Of a stretch of 64,000 bases of DNA, positions 1 through 11,829 are shown one piece after another. Source of the stretch: Acanthosepion esculentum. Its lineage: Eukaryota; Mollusca; Cephalopoda; Sepiida; Sepiidae. The number at the start of each line of letters is the position of its first letter. The first letter of the stretch is position 1. Position numbers and translations under genes: made by a program. Below the pieces are notes generated by a model that made no database searches, was not told the DNA's origin, and saw only the letters and a list, made by a program, of their open reading frames with translations. The stretch is from assembly GCA_964036315.1 (NCBI GenBank), contig OZ038482.1, positions 9,963,698 to 10,027,697 on the forward strand. The letters are read 5' to 3'.

Positions 1-1254
1 CGTGAGAGAGAGAGAAAGTGTCTGTATGACTGTGTACGTATGAGTATGTGTACGAATGCGCGAGTGAGGATATGTTTATGTCGTTTTAAATTTGTTTAAC
101 TGACGATTGATTGAGGCCTTTTGTAGATAATGGGTATTTATTCATTCATAAATGTAAACAGATTTTTGGCAGTCATAATTTAATCGGGGAAATATTTTTT
201 TACACGTTCTCAATTAGTCTTTAGTTTGGGTAATTAATTGTCTTAACGTCGGACTTTAATTTTCTATTTGATGTCCCGGCTGAAGTCTAATACCAAGTCA
301 ATTCGAGTCCAGAATGACCAAATATCTGGCCACAATGCTCTTTGCATGTTTGCATAATATGGGATTTAACACAAAAACATGTCGACCTTTATTCTTCTTT
401 TCTGAAAACGCGCTGTCTAGCAGTTAATTCTTTAATGCAATTAACAGCAGAAAAATCAAAGTTTCTTTGCAAACTAAAATCAATAAAAGAATCTTTGATT
501 GGCTTCTAGAATTCTGTTCCGTTCCGTTGCAATGCGTGGTTGCTGGTAGCGTTCACCAAATCCCAGACAACAACACAGACGACTAATCCTTTCACTAATA
601 ATTACAGCGGATAGTTACTCAGATTGTTGCTGCTTTTTCAATGACATTTTTTTCCCCATTTGTGTTATTTGTAAGATTATGGAAGCCCATTAATGAAAAA
701 AAGACTATTGAATTTAATAATAAATCAACCAACTTTCCAGATTCAAAATTTATGTCAGTTGAATTTGGAATATAATTGCTTATTTGTTGCCTTTGAAAAA
801 TAATTGTGCTCAGAGTTACATGTTCTTTTTCTTTTGGCTTTCTATTTGTGATAGTACACCATTGTTAAAGTATAAGACTCGAGAAAGGGAGTTTTGCTGA
901 CCGCATGTTTCTTTATAAGAAAAAAATTGATTTTCTATAAGGTTTTCTTTTCTTATTTCATCTACAAACTGAATTAATGAAAAAGAAAAAGAAAAAAATC
1001 GTTACTGGAAAGATTAACTGTTTTTTTTCTTTAATTCTCTCTGACATTGTAATTCCACAGATAAGTTTTTAATTTGCTTGACTGGAGCTATGTTAACAAT
1101 GTTTACTGTCATATTGTTTTTAAGTTTTAACCTGTCAATTGAAATATCCATCGTCTAACTTGTTATCAAGAAAATGTTCTCAAGTGACATTGTTTAAAAA
1201 TATAAAAAAACAGTCACGTTTTATTGCCATCAAACTTCCATGTTATGCTTATCT
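1..1254. other. AT-rich sequence without a recognised gene
   Basis: A short GA-rich tract opens the window. The rest is AT-rich and broken by stops in all frames. I recognise no domain, RNA gene or complete repeat here. Confidence 0.5.
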
Positions 1255-1703
1255 TGTTGCGGGTGCGGTGCATGCATTGAGAGATAAACACGTGCGTCTC
1301 CTGAAATGCCCACAATAAACATGGCAGACTCGGGATGTGAGTCGACCAAAAAAAGTAAAGAAACGACAAGAACCAATGTATACGATATATATTGTACAAA
1401 CAAATAATGTATTTAACAACAAAATGAGAAAGGCAATAACGTATGCAACAAATGAATGTGCAAACGTTTTGGTTCAAAGTATGTGAAGTGAGTGAATGTG
1501 CCTACGTACGTGTGTGTGTGTGTATATGTATTGTTCATGCATTTCCCAAAATGAGAACGCGTTCTTCCGCAAGAAATTTACATGTTGCCGTATAAGCGGA
1601 AATGTAAGAAGAGTGCGAATAATTATCGCGGAGTATTTATAGTGTCGGAAAGCGTCCGCTAGGAGCAGTTTCGAAAATTAGGAGGAGTTAACCGGATAGT
1701 ACA
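1255..1703 (+). mobile_element. solo LTR-like element (TGTTGCGG... family)
   Basis: The block starts TGTTGCGG and ends near a GGAGGAGTTAAC motif followed by ...TACA, so it has the TG...CA ends of an LTR. It contains a TATA-like AGTATTTATAG upstream of its end, an ATGGCAGACTCGG motif and a CTACGTACGTGTG stretch. The same ordered motifs recur at about 8022-8442 on the minus strand, 13258-13749 and 16187-16730. No reading frame is attached, and I see no matching 5-bp target duplication. I infer a solo LTR of an LTR retrotransposon; the exact ends are uncertain. Confidence 0.5.
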
Positions 1704-1989
1704 TTAGCAAGAAAGGTGTACATTTTAATTAGTTATTTTTTTAAGCAAGGGTGTTAATTTACCAAAGATTTTATGATAAAACAGATTCACAAATATAATA
1801 CTTTTGCTGAAGATGAAATTAAAATAAAGCATGCATTAAAACAAAACATACAAGACGATTTTTTTTTCATTAATAAATTTAATTTATAAATTTTTAAATT
1901 AATATGCATAAAAATGAAAGCAATTAATTTCGGAATTTAAAAAAATCAGCTGATTGATAGTTAAAACCATAATTAAAAAATTGTCTATA

Positions 1990-2500
1990 TTTTTGAGATG
2001 AGGTATTATGTACATTATTTAGATTATTCGGACTATTGTCCGCATCTTTGTCGCCATATTTATTACAACGTTTCGGCCGTTGTACGCCCCGGCCGTTGTA
2101 CGCTCCGGCCTTCTTCAGGTGGTTGGAATGTCGAACTAAACCCTTTATTTCGCTCACTGGGGTAGACTGTTCTACTTCCTCAAGGACACAAGGCACAGTG
2201 GATAAAGGCGTTGGTTAGATCCTGTGACAGGACCCAAAGAATGTGAGTTCAATACCTGGTTAAGGCAGTGGAGAACTTTCAGAGGGAAAAATTAACAGGA
2301 GATAACTGATAACTGACATCCATTAAACATGGCACGTGGAACTAGAACAGTCTACCCCAGTGAGCGAAATAAAGGGTTCAGTTCGACATTCCAACCACCT
2401 GAAGAAGGCCGGAGCGTACAACGGCCGAAACGTTGTAATAAATATGGCGACAAAGATGAGGACAATAGTCCGAATAATGTAAATAATGTATATAATTAAA
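1990..2500. mobile_element. Penelope-like element terminal repeats in inverted orientation
   Basis: Two arms of about 150 bp, roughly 2030-2180 and 2337-2480, are inverted copies of each other around a spacer of about 150 bp. Each arm contains a CTGAAGA ... GAAACG hammerhead-like motif (plus strand 2399-2432; minus strand 2070-2118). The minus-strand copy carries a short internal duplication in its stem. The spacer holds a tRNA-like A/B-box module at 2191-2262. The same sequence forms the 3' end of the PLE at 44.8-46.6 kb, which identifies the family. No reverse transcriptase or endonuclease remains at this locus. Confidence 0.75.
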
Positions 2501-2529
2501 AAATAAAAGTTATTTCTTAAAATATTTAA

Positions 2530-2826
2530 ATGAATAAATGGTCTCATAAAAAAGTGAAAGGTGTTGGATTACTCAACTTATGTGCCAGAGAACTTCTGCT
2601 GATGACCGCTAGAGGGCGTTACCAAAAACAGTTTATAAGGAAAGGACGCAAAGTCTCAGACTATTTCTTCTCTTATAGACACCTTAGAGAAAGGAAGTGT
2701 CACGTTTATCCACTAGGGGACAATTTTGTCTCCAGTGAACCTCGTGTCGCATTGAACATAACACAAAAAGAATTACGCAGCATACAAATGGCCGAAGATT
2801 ACAAGACTACACACAGGCATATCTAA
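2530..2826 (+). other. open frame of unknown nature, 98 codons
   Basis: This frame opens just beyond the PLE terminal repeat and ends at a TAA. Its product is basic in the first half and matches no domain that I recognise. A few bases downstream, near 2850-2885, are further short fragments resembling the PLE end. It may be a decayed piece of the neighbouring element or chance. I do not assign a function. Confidence 0.15.
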
Positions 2827-3214
2827 TAATTCTAACTATCCAACAAAGAAAATTATTTACATTTGGACTATTGTCCTCATTTTTGCTGTTGTTAACAAAG
2901 AAAGAACCCTTCTCAAAATTGAAGTCTCTCATTATTTTTCATAAGGACATTACGAGGCTCACACCTTTTCACCTTTTTTGTTTTCTGTCTGTTTAGTTTG
3001 CTAAGGCAATAAAATATGTTGTTGTTAATTATACAGAATTCTTTGTCTATTCGTTTTTATTCTTTCTCGTTTGAAGAAACTCCAATGCGCCTGTAACAAA
3101 ATTTGGTTATCAATTGTAACAGAATTCGCTAGGACATTTCAAGATATTCAAAATAAGTAAATTCAACATATACACAGATTTTATATATGTATACGCATAT
3201 ATAGAATCACTATA

Positions 3215-3960
3215 TATAGGGTGCGATGGGTAAATTGTCACCACTTTATATTTTTTAATTTCGCGCATGCGCATTGTTTGTTTTTTATTTTGTCGACTGC
3301 ACAGTGTAGTAGGGTCAGTTGATACCGTCTGTGAGAAAAATTCTGTGACGCAATTCATTCCCCTAGAAATTTGGAAACGGCATGCTGTACTGCTTGGCAT
3401 TCGCGGCGGAAGCTCCAATAGGAACATTTCAGAGTGTTTGGGTGTCAATTTGAGGACAGTGCAGAGGATTCGGAAAGAGTTGGATGAGTCTAATGATGAT
3501 TACGAAGGTGTTTAGAGTGATCTCTATTATGCTTCATTATCCAACAGGGCCTCAGACTCAACACGAAGATCTACATCAAGTGCCCTGAGGAGGTAGTGCT
3601 GTCCTAGGTCAAGAGGGTGGCTGATGGAAGACTCTGCACCATGCCACACAAGCAGGAGAACCCAGTCATGGCTTTCCGACAATTTCTGCGACCACATAAC
3701 CTCTTACATCTGGCCAACTAATTCCCCAGACTGCAACCTCCTTGATTATTATGTGGGGTACAGTTGAGCGAGAGACCAGCATTGCTACATGTAACACCAA
3801 AGAGGAACTGAATGCAATGATTATGGCAGCATTAACCAATTTAAATAAGGAGAACGCCCAGAAGAGATGCAGGTGATTCCGAAGTCGTCTGGGGGCCATG
3901 GTTGAAACCAATGTAGATTTTATTGAATAAATTTACTCTTTCGTATTTCAAGATATTTTT
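3215..3960 (+). pseudogene. Tc1/mariner-like transposase, internally deleted
   Basis: An N-terminal helix-turn-helix region is open from about 3267 to 3515; it includes LGVNLRTVQRIRKE, a typical recognition helix of mariner-like transposases. After a stop, a second part around 3625-3930 reads in shifted frames. It shows a DSAPCHTSRRTQ-like motif and a SPDCNLLDYYVWG-like motif, which hold the second and third catalytic acidic residues of the DDE/D triad. The first catalytic aspartate region is missing, so the middle of the gene is deleted. The element cannot encode an active transposase. A related, shorter copy lies at 60.1-60.5 kb. I could not find clear terminal inverted repeats. Confidence 0.75.
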
Positions 3961-4590
3961 GTGCACTTTTGGTAAATATATGTGTTAAATGAGATATCAG
4001 TGTTATTTTCATGTCTGTGTAATTGAGACGCTGTGAATTTTCCGTTATTAGGTATTTTTCATGCCTGGTATTGCGTCCATAGTAAGAAGGATTTCTTAGT
4101 TGAGTGTAACGGTCCTTCATAAAGGTGTGGTATGTCCAAGTTAATCATCCTTCAGAAAATTGCCTAATGTTTTATTTATTTTTGGTAGCGGTGGAACTGT
4201 TAGGTTCTATTCATGATTTCTAGGAGTTGTAGTTGGGTTCCAGTGACAGCGATAGGTAGATTCCTTATTTCAATTTGTAGTCCATTTATCCAGTTCGTTT
4301 TGTTGTTTTTTTTGTTTTTTTAGCCATTATAGTTGGTTTTTATGCAGGTGCTCTATTATTCCGTTTGTTTAGGGGTTGTATAAGGATATACAGATTGGCA
4401 AACATTTCACATTTTGTGAAGGTATTTTCATTACTTACGGAATTTATGTTGTCTCGTTCCATGTCGAGAGTGTATGAAAATTTTAAAAAATTGGACAGAG
4501 AGAAATGCTTACTTGTTTTTTCTCCTTCGTCTGGTTAAACTTCTTTTACGTCAGGAATTCCGAAGTCTTTGTTTTTTTTGTTTTGTTTTT
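3961..4590. other. unassigned sequence
   Basis: AT-rich sequence with several poly-T runs. No reading frame or structural RNA is recognisable. Confidence 0.4.
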
Positions 4591-4591
4591 T

Positions 4592-4661
4592 TCGGAAATA
4601 TTATTTTCTTTCAGAAAATAAAACCTGCTGCAACAGTATTGCCTCTATTGCCCGAATTAAT
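4592..4661. repeat. 70-bp direct repeat, left copy, at the 3' side of the BEL/Pao remnant
   Basis: This stretch is closely repeated at 6724-6793, on the other side of the gag-protease remnant. Read on the minus strand, both contain a TGTTGCAGC start that would suit an LTR. About 26 bp of the shared sequence lies upstream of that start, so these may be parts of LTRs with adjoining sequence. The rest of an LTR is not recognisable. Confidence 0.4.
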
Positions 4662-6310
4662 AGTCTGCAACATTCCCAAAAGGTACCAATCCCTGAGGGA
4701 ACCTAAACGAAGAGCCATTCTTCAAACTTGTCAACTGCATGGGGCCCAAAAATTTGAGCAAATACACACCTAACAACCCTTGCACAGAGAACGAATCATC
4801 CTGGACACTTGATAAGTCCACCGTCAATTTAAAACCACTGGCTTGCATACTGTTTACCGCCGCGCTAAGACCCAGCATATGAAAATCTAGGTCTAACTTT
4901 TCATCCACCAGAAAGAGATCGATTTCTTTCCATTAAGAAGCTTGACATCCAACAATACTTCACTTAATACTTTCTGCGCCGAACCCAAAAAGGTTTTAAT
5001 GACAAATTTTCTTTTAGCTGTTTGAACCGGTCTATCATTCAAGGTCCTCATTACACTACTTGAAAGGTAAGACCGTTGACTGCCAGTGTCTACCAAACAA
5101 TTTATCTTTTTCTCAGTCTTGCCCTGCCCGATTACAATCTCGAGCACGGGTAGTAATAATTCTCTGTCCTTCTCAAAACAAGGATTTACATTCCCCTGCT
5201 TCTTATCATCAGTAGGACACAAAGCGCTGCAATGAAACAGGCTCTTGCAACCCCAACAAGGCTTAAACTGGCCTTGTGCGTAAGGGCACTGCTCGGCAGA
5301 ATGTGAAGGACTAGTGCATTTGGCATACAAATTAGCTGACTTGCACACACTCAAGCGGTCCTTTAACCTAGGATATTTCCTACAAGAATATCCAGTTTTA
5401 GCATTAGAACGACAAAAATTGCACCTAAACTTCTCGGGTGCAGCTTTAACTAAGAAATTTTCCAGGGCTGAGGGCTTTCTATCATTTGGAAGTACCTTAA
5501 CCTTGCTCGAACTAAGGGCTCTCTGCTTATAAGCATTTTTATCAGGACAAGCTATTTTGGGCTTAGTAATTCCTAATGTTCGGATAGCATCTGAATATAC
5601 GGAGAATAACTCCTCCAATTCAGGGTAATTATTTCCCACCCGATTGATAACTTCACGTCGAAACGACACAGGCAGTTTACTGAACACTACTTGACTCATA
5701 AACTTGCTACCTGGAGAACCTTTGTCCAGGAAATCCAAGGAGAAGGAATTCTTCAACTCATGGAGTTGTGTCTTAATGTTGGTGAGAAACGATCTGATGT
5801 TATCCCACTCTTGGTCCTTCACTACTCTGGAGTTAGAAATGGATAGAAACATTTGATCCATTATACGTTCCCTATCAAGGAACTCCCTATTCAATATATC
5901 CAAGGCAGACTCGTAGTTTTCGTCCGAGATGGTTAGGTGGTTAATGAGCTTGAGGGCATGGCCTCTGAGATGATTTCTGAGAATAATCAACCCCAGACTC
6001 CTATCATCTATGCTCAAAACACAGTTTTCAAACTCTTTAAAAAGGTTCAGATAGGCCAATTTGTCATTCTCTAAACTTTCTGGATCGAAAACAGGGACTC
6101 CAGCTTGGGAGTTACCTTGTAAGGAGCCACACTGAAATTATCCTGTGGCTTTGCCAGGCAAACTCGGCCTTCACCATTACACCTCTTTCTTATACGGCCT
6201 AAATAGATTTCAGTTTCAACCACAAACTGGGTTTCTATTCTATGAAGATCTTTTAACATTTCTGCCATGACTTTAATAAAAAAAAACATATTTATAATAA
6301 TTTCCATCAT
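4657..6310 (-). pseudogene. BEL/Pao retrotransposon gag-protease remnant
   Basis: The main frame runs 6059 to 4893 (388 codons). The first third resembles the BEL/Pao gag family (DUF1759), including a LRGHALKLINHL motif followed by SDENYESALDILNREF. A cysteine-rich region follows around residues 215-290, with several CxxC pairs. An aspartic protease of the A17/DUF1758 type follows, with catalytic CLVDTGSQRSYLSSS. A frameshift near 4910 moves the protease into the next frame (4908-4657), and another near 6065 separates the gag N-terminus (6310-6071). Reverse transcriptase, RNase H and integrase are absent. The 3' side ends abruptly at the 70-bp direct repeat. The element is dead, but the long intact frame suggests moderate age. 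Confidence 0.85.
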
Positions 6311-6723
6311 CTATGAAAATTTCTGAAAGTTTCATTAACTTCCGACAATTATTTTTATTTGTGAAAGATTTTCCAAATTAATGTGTCATACAAAAAAAAG
6401 TATTAAAAATTGTATATGTTATTTAGTTCCGGTGATAAATAGAAACAAGGTTTTTTTAAATCAAAATTTAGAATGTTCTAAAAAGAAGTAAAAATTTTAA
6501 AAAATAATTAAAAAAAATTTGGTCTTTCCTCTTCATAATAACATAAGCATTTAGACGATAAAATTTTGTTTTAGTCAAGTTTGGCGTCCTTTTTTTATCA
6601 TGCTATGCCTTTTTTTAGCGATTTCGTGGAGTATCCTACTTAAACAATAACAAATTCGCAAGCAAAAATACTGTTTGAATTTTGTAAAGCAGAATTTGCA
6701 GAGTTTGAATTTTTGCAAAGTTT

Positions 6724-6793
6724 CGGAAATTTTCTTTTCTTTCAGAAAATAAAACATGCTGCAACAGAATTTCCTCTATTGCCCGAATTAATA
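6724..6793. repeat. 70-bp direct repeat, right copy, 5' side of the BEL/Pao remnant
   Basis: This is the partner of 4592-4661, differing at only a few bases over the shared stretch. It could be part of the 5' LTR on the minus strand, beginning TGTTGCAGC. The sequence beyond it does not match the other side. Confidence 0.4.
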
Positions 6794-6839
6794 ACGAAAA
6801 ATAAAGAAAAAGAATGCAAATCAGATTCAATTACAAAGT

Positions 6840-7640
6840 AAAATTATTTATTTCTAACCAACTAAATAAGGGTTCTTGCAAAAATTCGTCCCTTTTTGCT
6901 GAGAACAGGAGAATCTATTCTCTGACTAACACAATATAAACAAAACGTAATAGAAAACAAACTTAAAAATTACAATGCACCAAAAAACAAAAAAAAAGAA
7001 TTGCGCCTACTTGCTGTGTCAATGATAACAATAAAAAAGGGGGAAGAGTCTTAGCTCTACAGTACACTTTCAGTCCTTTCAAGGTTCAAAAGTTTTATCC
7101 TTTTTCTTTTCTCTCTTGTGTAGACAAAGTTCTCTTCCTGGTGACCAACTCCCTTCTTTCTTCACTTATTTTCCTCCCGTCCGCCTGGGAATTACGCTTT
7201 TCTTTCCTGCCGCTAGAAGGTGGAAATTTACATAAACATGTGGCAAAATACTTTTTCAAAACGCACGTGTTCGCTCCTTCGTCGTCTTCTCAAGCGGCTT
7301 TGGTTCCAAACTCTTCAGCTATTGGCTTCCCTTCTGCTACTTCTCAACCCTTTTCCTATTTATGTATAGTTTGGTGTAATTTGATGTCTTTGTGTGAGTG
7401 TGTGATTTTTTTCACTTATTTTGTGAGCTTATTTCTAATTAAATAAACCTACTCTTTTTCGCCCTTCAAGCATTGGATGCCGTAGTGAAATGACATGTTT
7501 CAATTCCAGTCTGAGGGACTTAGTCCCCCAGCATACCACGTGTGACAGGGAGAACCACATATAACATAAACGTTCTACACCGTCTCATGTTCAGGAAAAA
7601 ACATAATGCGACCAAAGTAAACCAAACTAATATATCCACT
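6840..7640. other. unassigned sequence between BEL/Pao remnant and microsatellite
   Basis: There is a 101-codon open frame at 7141-7446 with no recognisable domain. I see no other supportable feature. Confidence 0.35.
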
Positions 7641-7648
7641 ACAACTAA

Positions 7649-7649
<1 letters not shown>

Positions 7650-7747
<98 letters not shown>
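7650..7747. repeat. (CA)n(TA)n microsatellite
   Basis: About 38 CA dinucleotides are followed directly by about 10 TA dinucleotides. A near twin with the same CA-then-TA arrangement lies at 15694-15796. Confidence 0.98.
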
Positions 7748-8021
7748 ATTAATGGGGAGAAACTTGTCACTTAACTTAGTGGTGTTATTTCACGCGTATT
7801 AAAATTTTAAATGTGTTTGGAAAATAGCATGAATAAACAAATGAAAAGGCCGAGTAAATACATATGAAAAAAGACCCAAACAATTGGATTAAATATCAGC
7901 CAAATTTACGTTCGGTGCTGCTATGTAGTTAAGTAAAAGTAATGAGCCCAATTGGTTTAAAGAGGAGAGGCTTACAACTACGTGTTATACGTCATGGGGG
8001 AAGGAATAGGAGGTAGGGTCT

Positions 8022-8442
8022 TGTTGGAGTTAGCTCCTCCTTAATTCCCTAATTGTTCACTAGGCGTCGTTCTCCCTACACTATAAATACTGGGCGACTT
8101 CTTGCCTCGTTCTCTTTTCACTTTGCATTTCAGCGGACACATTTAAAAATGTAATCTCTTGTAGCAATCAGCGTTTTCGCCCACATGGGAAAACGCCATT
8201 AAACACACATACACGTACGTACGAACATTCACCAATATACAAACTCTTTACGTTCACACACAAGTGATAATGTCTTTGTCACTTGTAAATTTGTTGTTTA
8301 ATACATATATTTATTAACATATATATATCGGTCTTGTTTGTTTTCTTTACATCTTCGGTTGGATTCAATTTGAGTCCGCCATTTTCTTGTAGTTGGACCT
8401 TCTTCTAGCAAGAATAAACAGCACGTGTTTCCTAATTCAACA
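8022..8442 (-). mobile_element. solo LTR-like element, same family as 1255-1703
   Basis: On the minus strand it starts TGTTGAATTAGG, carries ATGGCGGACTC, a TTCGTACGTACGTGTA stretch and a TATA-like CAGTATTTATAGTG, and ends GGAGCTAACTCCAACA. These motifs occur in the same order in the other family members in this window. No 5-bp target duplication is obvious. Confidence 0.55.
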
Positions 8443-10623
8443 ACACACGCAAATCCATACGGTCCTCTACAGTCTCATCTGAAGCGCGCCAAAATCAAAC
8501 TCAGCTGGAGGTGAGAAAGACAGCGGCCATGTTGAAAAATATCTACATACAACGCCATGAAAATATATGAAACAGTTTCCTCTCATAAAATGTATATACA
8601 ACAGCGTAATTGCTGTTAATATCCGGCAGTCAAGTACCTACAAAAATGCGTGTAGCTGTAATTTGTCACAGAAAGCAGCATATAAAAATCTGTGTCCGAT
8701 ACCCTTGGCCGATTTAATAACAGAAAGTGGACACGCGGAAAAAAATTTACACCTGGAAATACTGGAAATGTGACAAAAAGATACGCTATTAAAATTAGCA
8801 CAAAACAACACAAACCCATTAGTCGACTAGGAAAAGTATTTAACTTTGATATTGTCAAACTCAGAAAGGTTAAGTAGAGGCAAAAATGTCGGAGGTGCAA
8901 GAAGTTGTTCTTATATTCAACTTCTGTATGAACACGTGAAAATACGCTAGTTAAAACGTCCCGAAATGATAAGTATTTAGAGATCGCTAGAAAATCAGCG
9001 TGCTGTGATGAAAACCTGCTCCAAATGTAATAAAAACATATTTTTATCGTCAAAATCTTTCTAATTATTAAGAGAAAGGATCAGATTATTTTTTTATCAG
9101 ATTTTTACTCCTTTTTAGAACATTCGAAATTTTGATTAAAAACTTGTTTTTCTTGCGTCGGCAGTTGCACTAACTTTTAGTTTTAGCATAGCAAATTTTC
9201 GCCTCTTTTTGCGGTGACGGTGACGGGTGATTAATTTGGAAATTCTTGCAAAAATAAAATAATTCTCGGAGTTTAATGAAATTTTTAGGACTTATTCACA
9301 AATGAATGAAATTGTTTTTATTAGAAAATCTTAGTAAAAAATATTTTTTTACATGTGTTTCAGTCCTTACTTAATTTTATGAAAGCTTGAGAAATTCATC
9401 GATATAATTTGTCGTGACTATATTAGTTAAAAGCAGAATTCCTTGTAGAATTTTAAATCACTGATTTTATTTTGCAAAATCGGACCCGGTCTTACAGAAG
9501 ATCTGTTCTGAATTGAAAATTAAAAAAAAAACGTAATAAAAATAAGACATTATTTAATTAAATACGATTTTAATTGCAGTTATGAATAAAGACAATATTT
9601 TCTGAAGAAAAAAATTTCGATAAAAAATTAATTTTTACAAGATTTGTTTTCATTTTTTACAATTTAAAATTGAATAACTTATAAAGTTTTGAATTTTTTA
9701 AAGTTCAATTTCGATGAGATAATTTTTAGGGAATATTGTTAGAAAGTAAAACTATGTTTACTAATCATATATTTTAAAGCTTATTACAATCTGAAGACAC
9801 CGACTATTTTTAAAAGAATTTTGATTTGTTTTTATATTGTATGTCGATGCAAAATTTCTGAAATATGGATGTACAAACCGATAAATCTATGAATAAAAGG
9901 TCACGTATTTAAAGGGTTGTACCCAATTACGAGAAAACAAAACCAAACCCGAATGAAATTTGTCGTCTGCTACAACATACGTAATTATGATCACGTTTGG
10001 CTGTCAATCCACCATCAATAAATCGATTAAAACGTCAGAAAAATAAGACTCCGTGGTTAAGAAATGTACATGCAAATATACAACATTTTATGCTATAAGT
10101 AAGTAATATTTGTTTCAAATCAGATTAACTTAACTTTAAATTTGCAAATTTTCCTCAAATAACGTTTCAGAAATATATATTTTATTTTTGCAAGATTTTT
10201 AAAAGGGAAAATATGTTTTGTTTACAAATGTCTAAAAGCGGCTGACGTGATCGATTTTACTGGAAAAAAAATACAACTCTGTTCCAATCAATATAATTTC
10301 TGTCTGAAATGCACCAAAGTATTTTGCTTACCGGATATAGTAAATTTAATCCTTTAGCTTTTATTCAAAGCTAAAATGAAAGCTTCAGGAATGTTTTTTC
10401 ATTTTTTAAAAATCATTTCAAACCTTACGTACACCAAATTCATGGAGGTACCTAGATAAATTTCATTTGTTAAGACCTTCCGTGACAATATTGTTCATTC
10501 CGCTCTGACATTTACCGTGATGAAAAAAATATATGTACGTGTTAAAATATTTCTTTAATTGGCACGTTGTGAACACCCGTTTATGGATTTTTATGAAAGA
10601 AAAAGGAACATTTCATATTTGCC
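8443..10623. other. AT-rich sequence without a recognised gene
   Basis: Several open frames of 60-145 codons occur around 8560-9050, but their products are low complexity or unlike any domain I know. The rest is very AT-rich and full of stops. Confidence 0.45.
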
Positions 10624-10628
10624 GACGT

Positions 10629-10806
10629 TGTATCATCAGTAATCACTGATGATTTACACACCTTGTTTTTGGTTGTTATTGTTTTGAGTCCCCGAGAGAG
10701 GGAGTGTCGCTCGGGGCAGTTGAATAATATGAGTAAAATGACTACCACGGTTTTCGTGTTGCTCTTTTTGTCGTTACTAAATTAATTGCAACGCTCGTGT
10801 ATGAAA
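10629..10806 (+). repeat. Ty3/gypsy 5' LTR
   Basis: It begins TGTATCATCAGTAATC, with a short palindrome at the start (ATCATCAGTAATCACTGATG). It contains GAGTCCCCGAGAGAGGGAG and ends at about TGTATGAAA. It matches 13872-14049 closely, with scattered substitutions and small indels. Confidence 0.85.
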
Positions 10807-10808
10807 CC

Positions 10809-10826
10809 TGGTGTCAGAAGTGCGAG
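10809..10826 (+). promoter_or_regulatory. primer binding site, tRNA-Leu type
   Basis: TGGTGTCAGAAGTGCGAG lies two to three bases after the 5' LTR. Its first 14 bases are complementary to the usual 3' end of animal tRNA-Leu including CCA, as in many gypsy elements. Confidence 0.75.
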
Positions 10827-10855
10827 TAAAAACACAATAATACAAACATAATATA

Positions 10856-11163
10856 ATGGAAGGAACTTTAATTCAAACAAAAAAAAAGGAAAGAAAAATG
10901 TTTAAATTACAGCCTCCAGAAGATTTTGACTTCACAGACCCTGGAAAATGGACAGCATGGTGCCAGAGATTCCAACGCTTTAGAACAGCTTCGAAATTAT
11001 CTGAAGAATCAGCAGAAACTCAAGTCAGTACGTTAATATATTGTATGGGACCAGAAGCCGAACAAATATACAAGTCATTTTCTTTCAGGAAAAAGGAAGA
11101 TGAGAAAAATTTCTACATTATATTGAGCAAATATGATACATATTTCATACCGAAAAAAAAAAC
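10856..11163 (+). pseudogene. Ty3/gypsy gag, N-terminal part
   Basis: The frame starts at an ATG 30 bases after the primer site. It contains PPEDFDFTDPGKWTAWCQRF, which is typical of the capsid start in invertebrate gypsy gag proteins, followed by ETQVSTLIYCMGPEAEQIY. A run of adenines near 11153-11165 shifts the frame, and the capsid continues in another frame (IIHERAKIYMRAQKDGEPIE). This gene would package the element RNA in virus-like particles; here it is broken. Confidence 0.85.
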
Positions 11164-11544
11164 ATAATCCACGAGCGAGCAAAAATTTACATGAGGGCAC
11201 AGAAGGATGGCGAACCGATAGAAACATTTATCAGAGGATTGTACGGAGTGGCAGAAAATTGTGATTTTCCTAAAAAAAATTCACCAGATAAGAGACCGCT
11301 TAGTTATTGAACTAAGAAGTAAGGACTTATCAGAAAAATTACAACTGAAGGAAGACCTGAATTTAGAAAAAGCTATTGAGATAGCTCGTAGCTATCAACA
11401 AGATAAAAACCAAATTGAGGAAATTAATGAAAACTCAGATGTAGTAACGAGGAAAACTCAAAAGACAAAACAGCCAGGAGAGAAAAATTATCCTCAAAAT
11501 TCAGAGAATGTGCCTCCATTCAGATGCAAGAAGTGCAACAGATA
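11164..11544 (+). pseudogene. Ty3/gypsy gag, C-terminal part and first half of zinc knuckle
   Basis: After the frameshift the capsid continues and, from about 11261, reads IRDRLVIELRSKDLSEKLQL, a conserved gypsy gag block. It ends in FRCKKCNR, the first cysteine pair of the nucleocapsid zinc knuckle, where a MITE interrupts the frame. A second adenine-run frameshift near 11270 separates it from the upstream block. Confidence 0.8.
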
Positions 11545-11699
11545 CAGTGTAACCCGGATATAAGAGACTTGTCGGGACCGGAGAGGAAGTCTCTTATATC
11601 CGGGTTTATCTTATATCCGGGTTTGGTCTATTATATATACATTAACACGAGCTCTAATTTGGGACCAGAGAAAATCTCTCTTATATCCGGGTTACACTG
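11545..11699. mobile_element. TA-flanked MITE inserted in the gag zinc knuckle
   Basis: The insert is 155 bp with terminal inverted repeats beginning CAGTGTAACCCGGATATAAG, and it is flanked by TA on both sides (11543-11544 and 11700-11701). The ACCCGGATATAAGAG motif is repeated inside in both orientations. Counting one TA only, the gag frame is continuous across the insertion point. TA duplication and ends starting CAG suggest a non-autonomous pogo/Tigger-like or other Tc1/mariner-superfamily element. Related copies lie at 25723-25909 and 30416-30602. Confidence 0.9.
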
Positions 11700-11701
11700 T
11701 A

Positions 11702-11829
11702 TCACAAGTTTAACAACTGCCCGTCAAAAGGGAAAACCTGTCGAAAGTGTGATAAAATGAACCACTTTGCAAAAAAATATGTTGCAAGTCAAAGACTGCA
11801 AATATACGAGAAATAAGGAAAAAGCCACC
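11702..11829 (+). pseudogene. Ty3/gypsy gag zinc knuckle, second half
   Basis: Just after the MITE the frame resumes with the rest of the first knuckle and then GKTCRKCDKMNHFAKK, a CxxC...H arrangement of the nucleocapsid. The final cysteine of this knuckle is displaced, and the frame breaks before the protease. Confidence 0.75.

Noticed and set aside
3110..3448. 112-codon minus-strand frame
   Set aside because: It overlaps the mariner-like transposase in antisense.
8616..9053. 145-codon minus-strand frame, hydrophobic
   Set aside because: No recognisable family. The AT-rich sequence and lack of any second line of evidence make chance likely.
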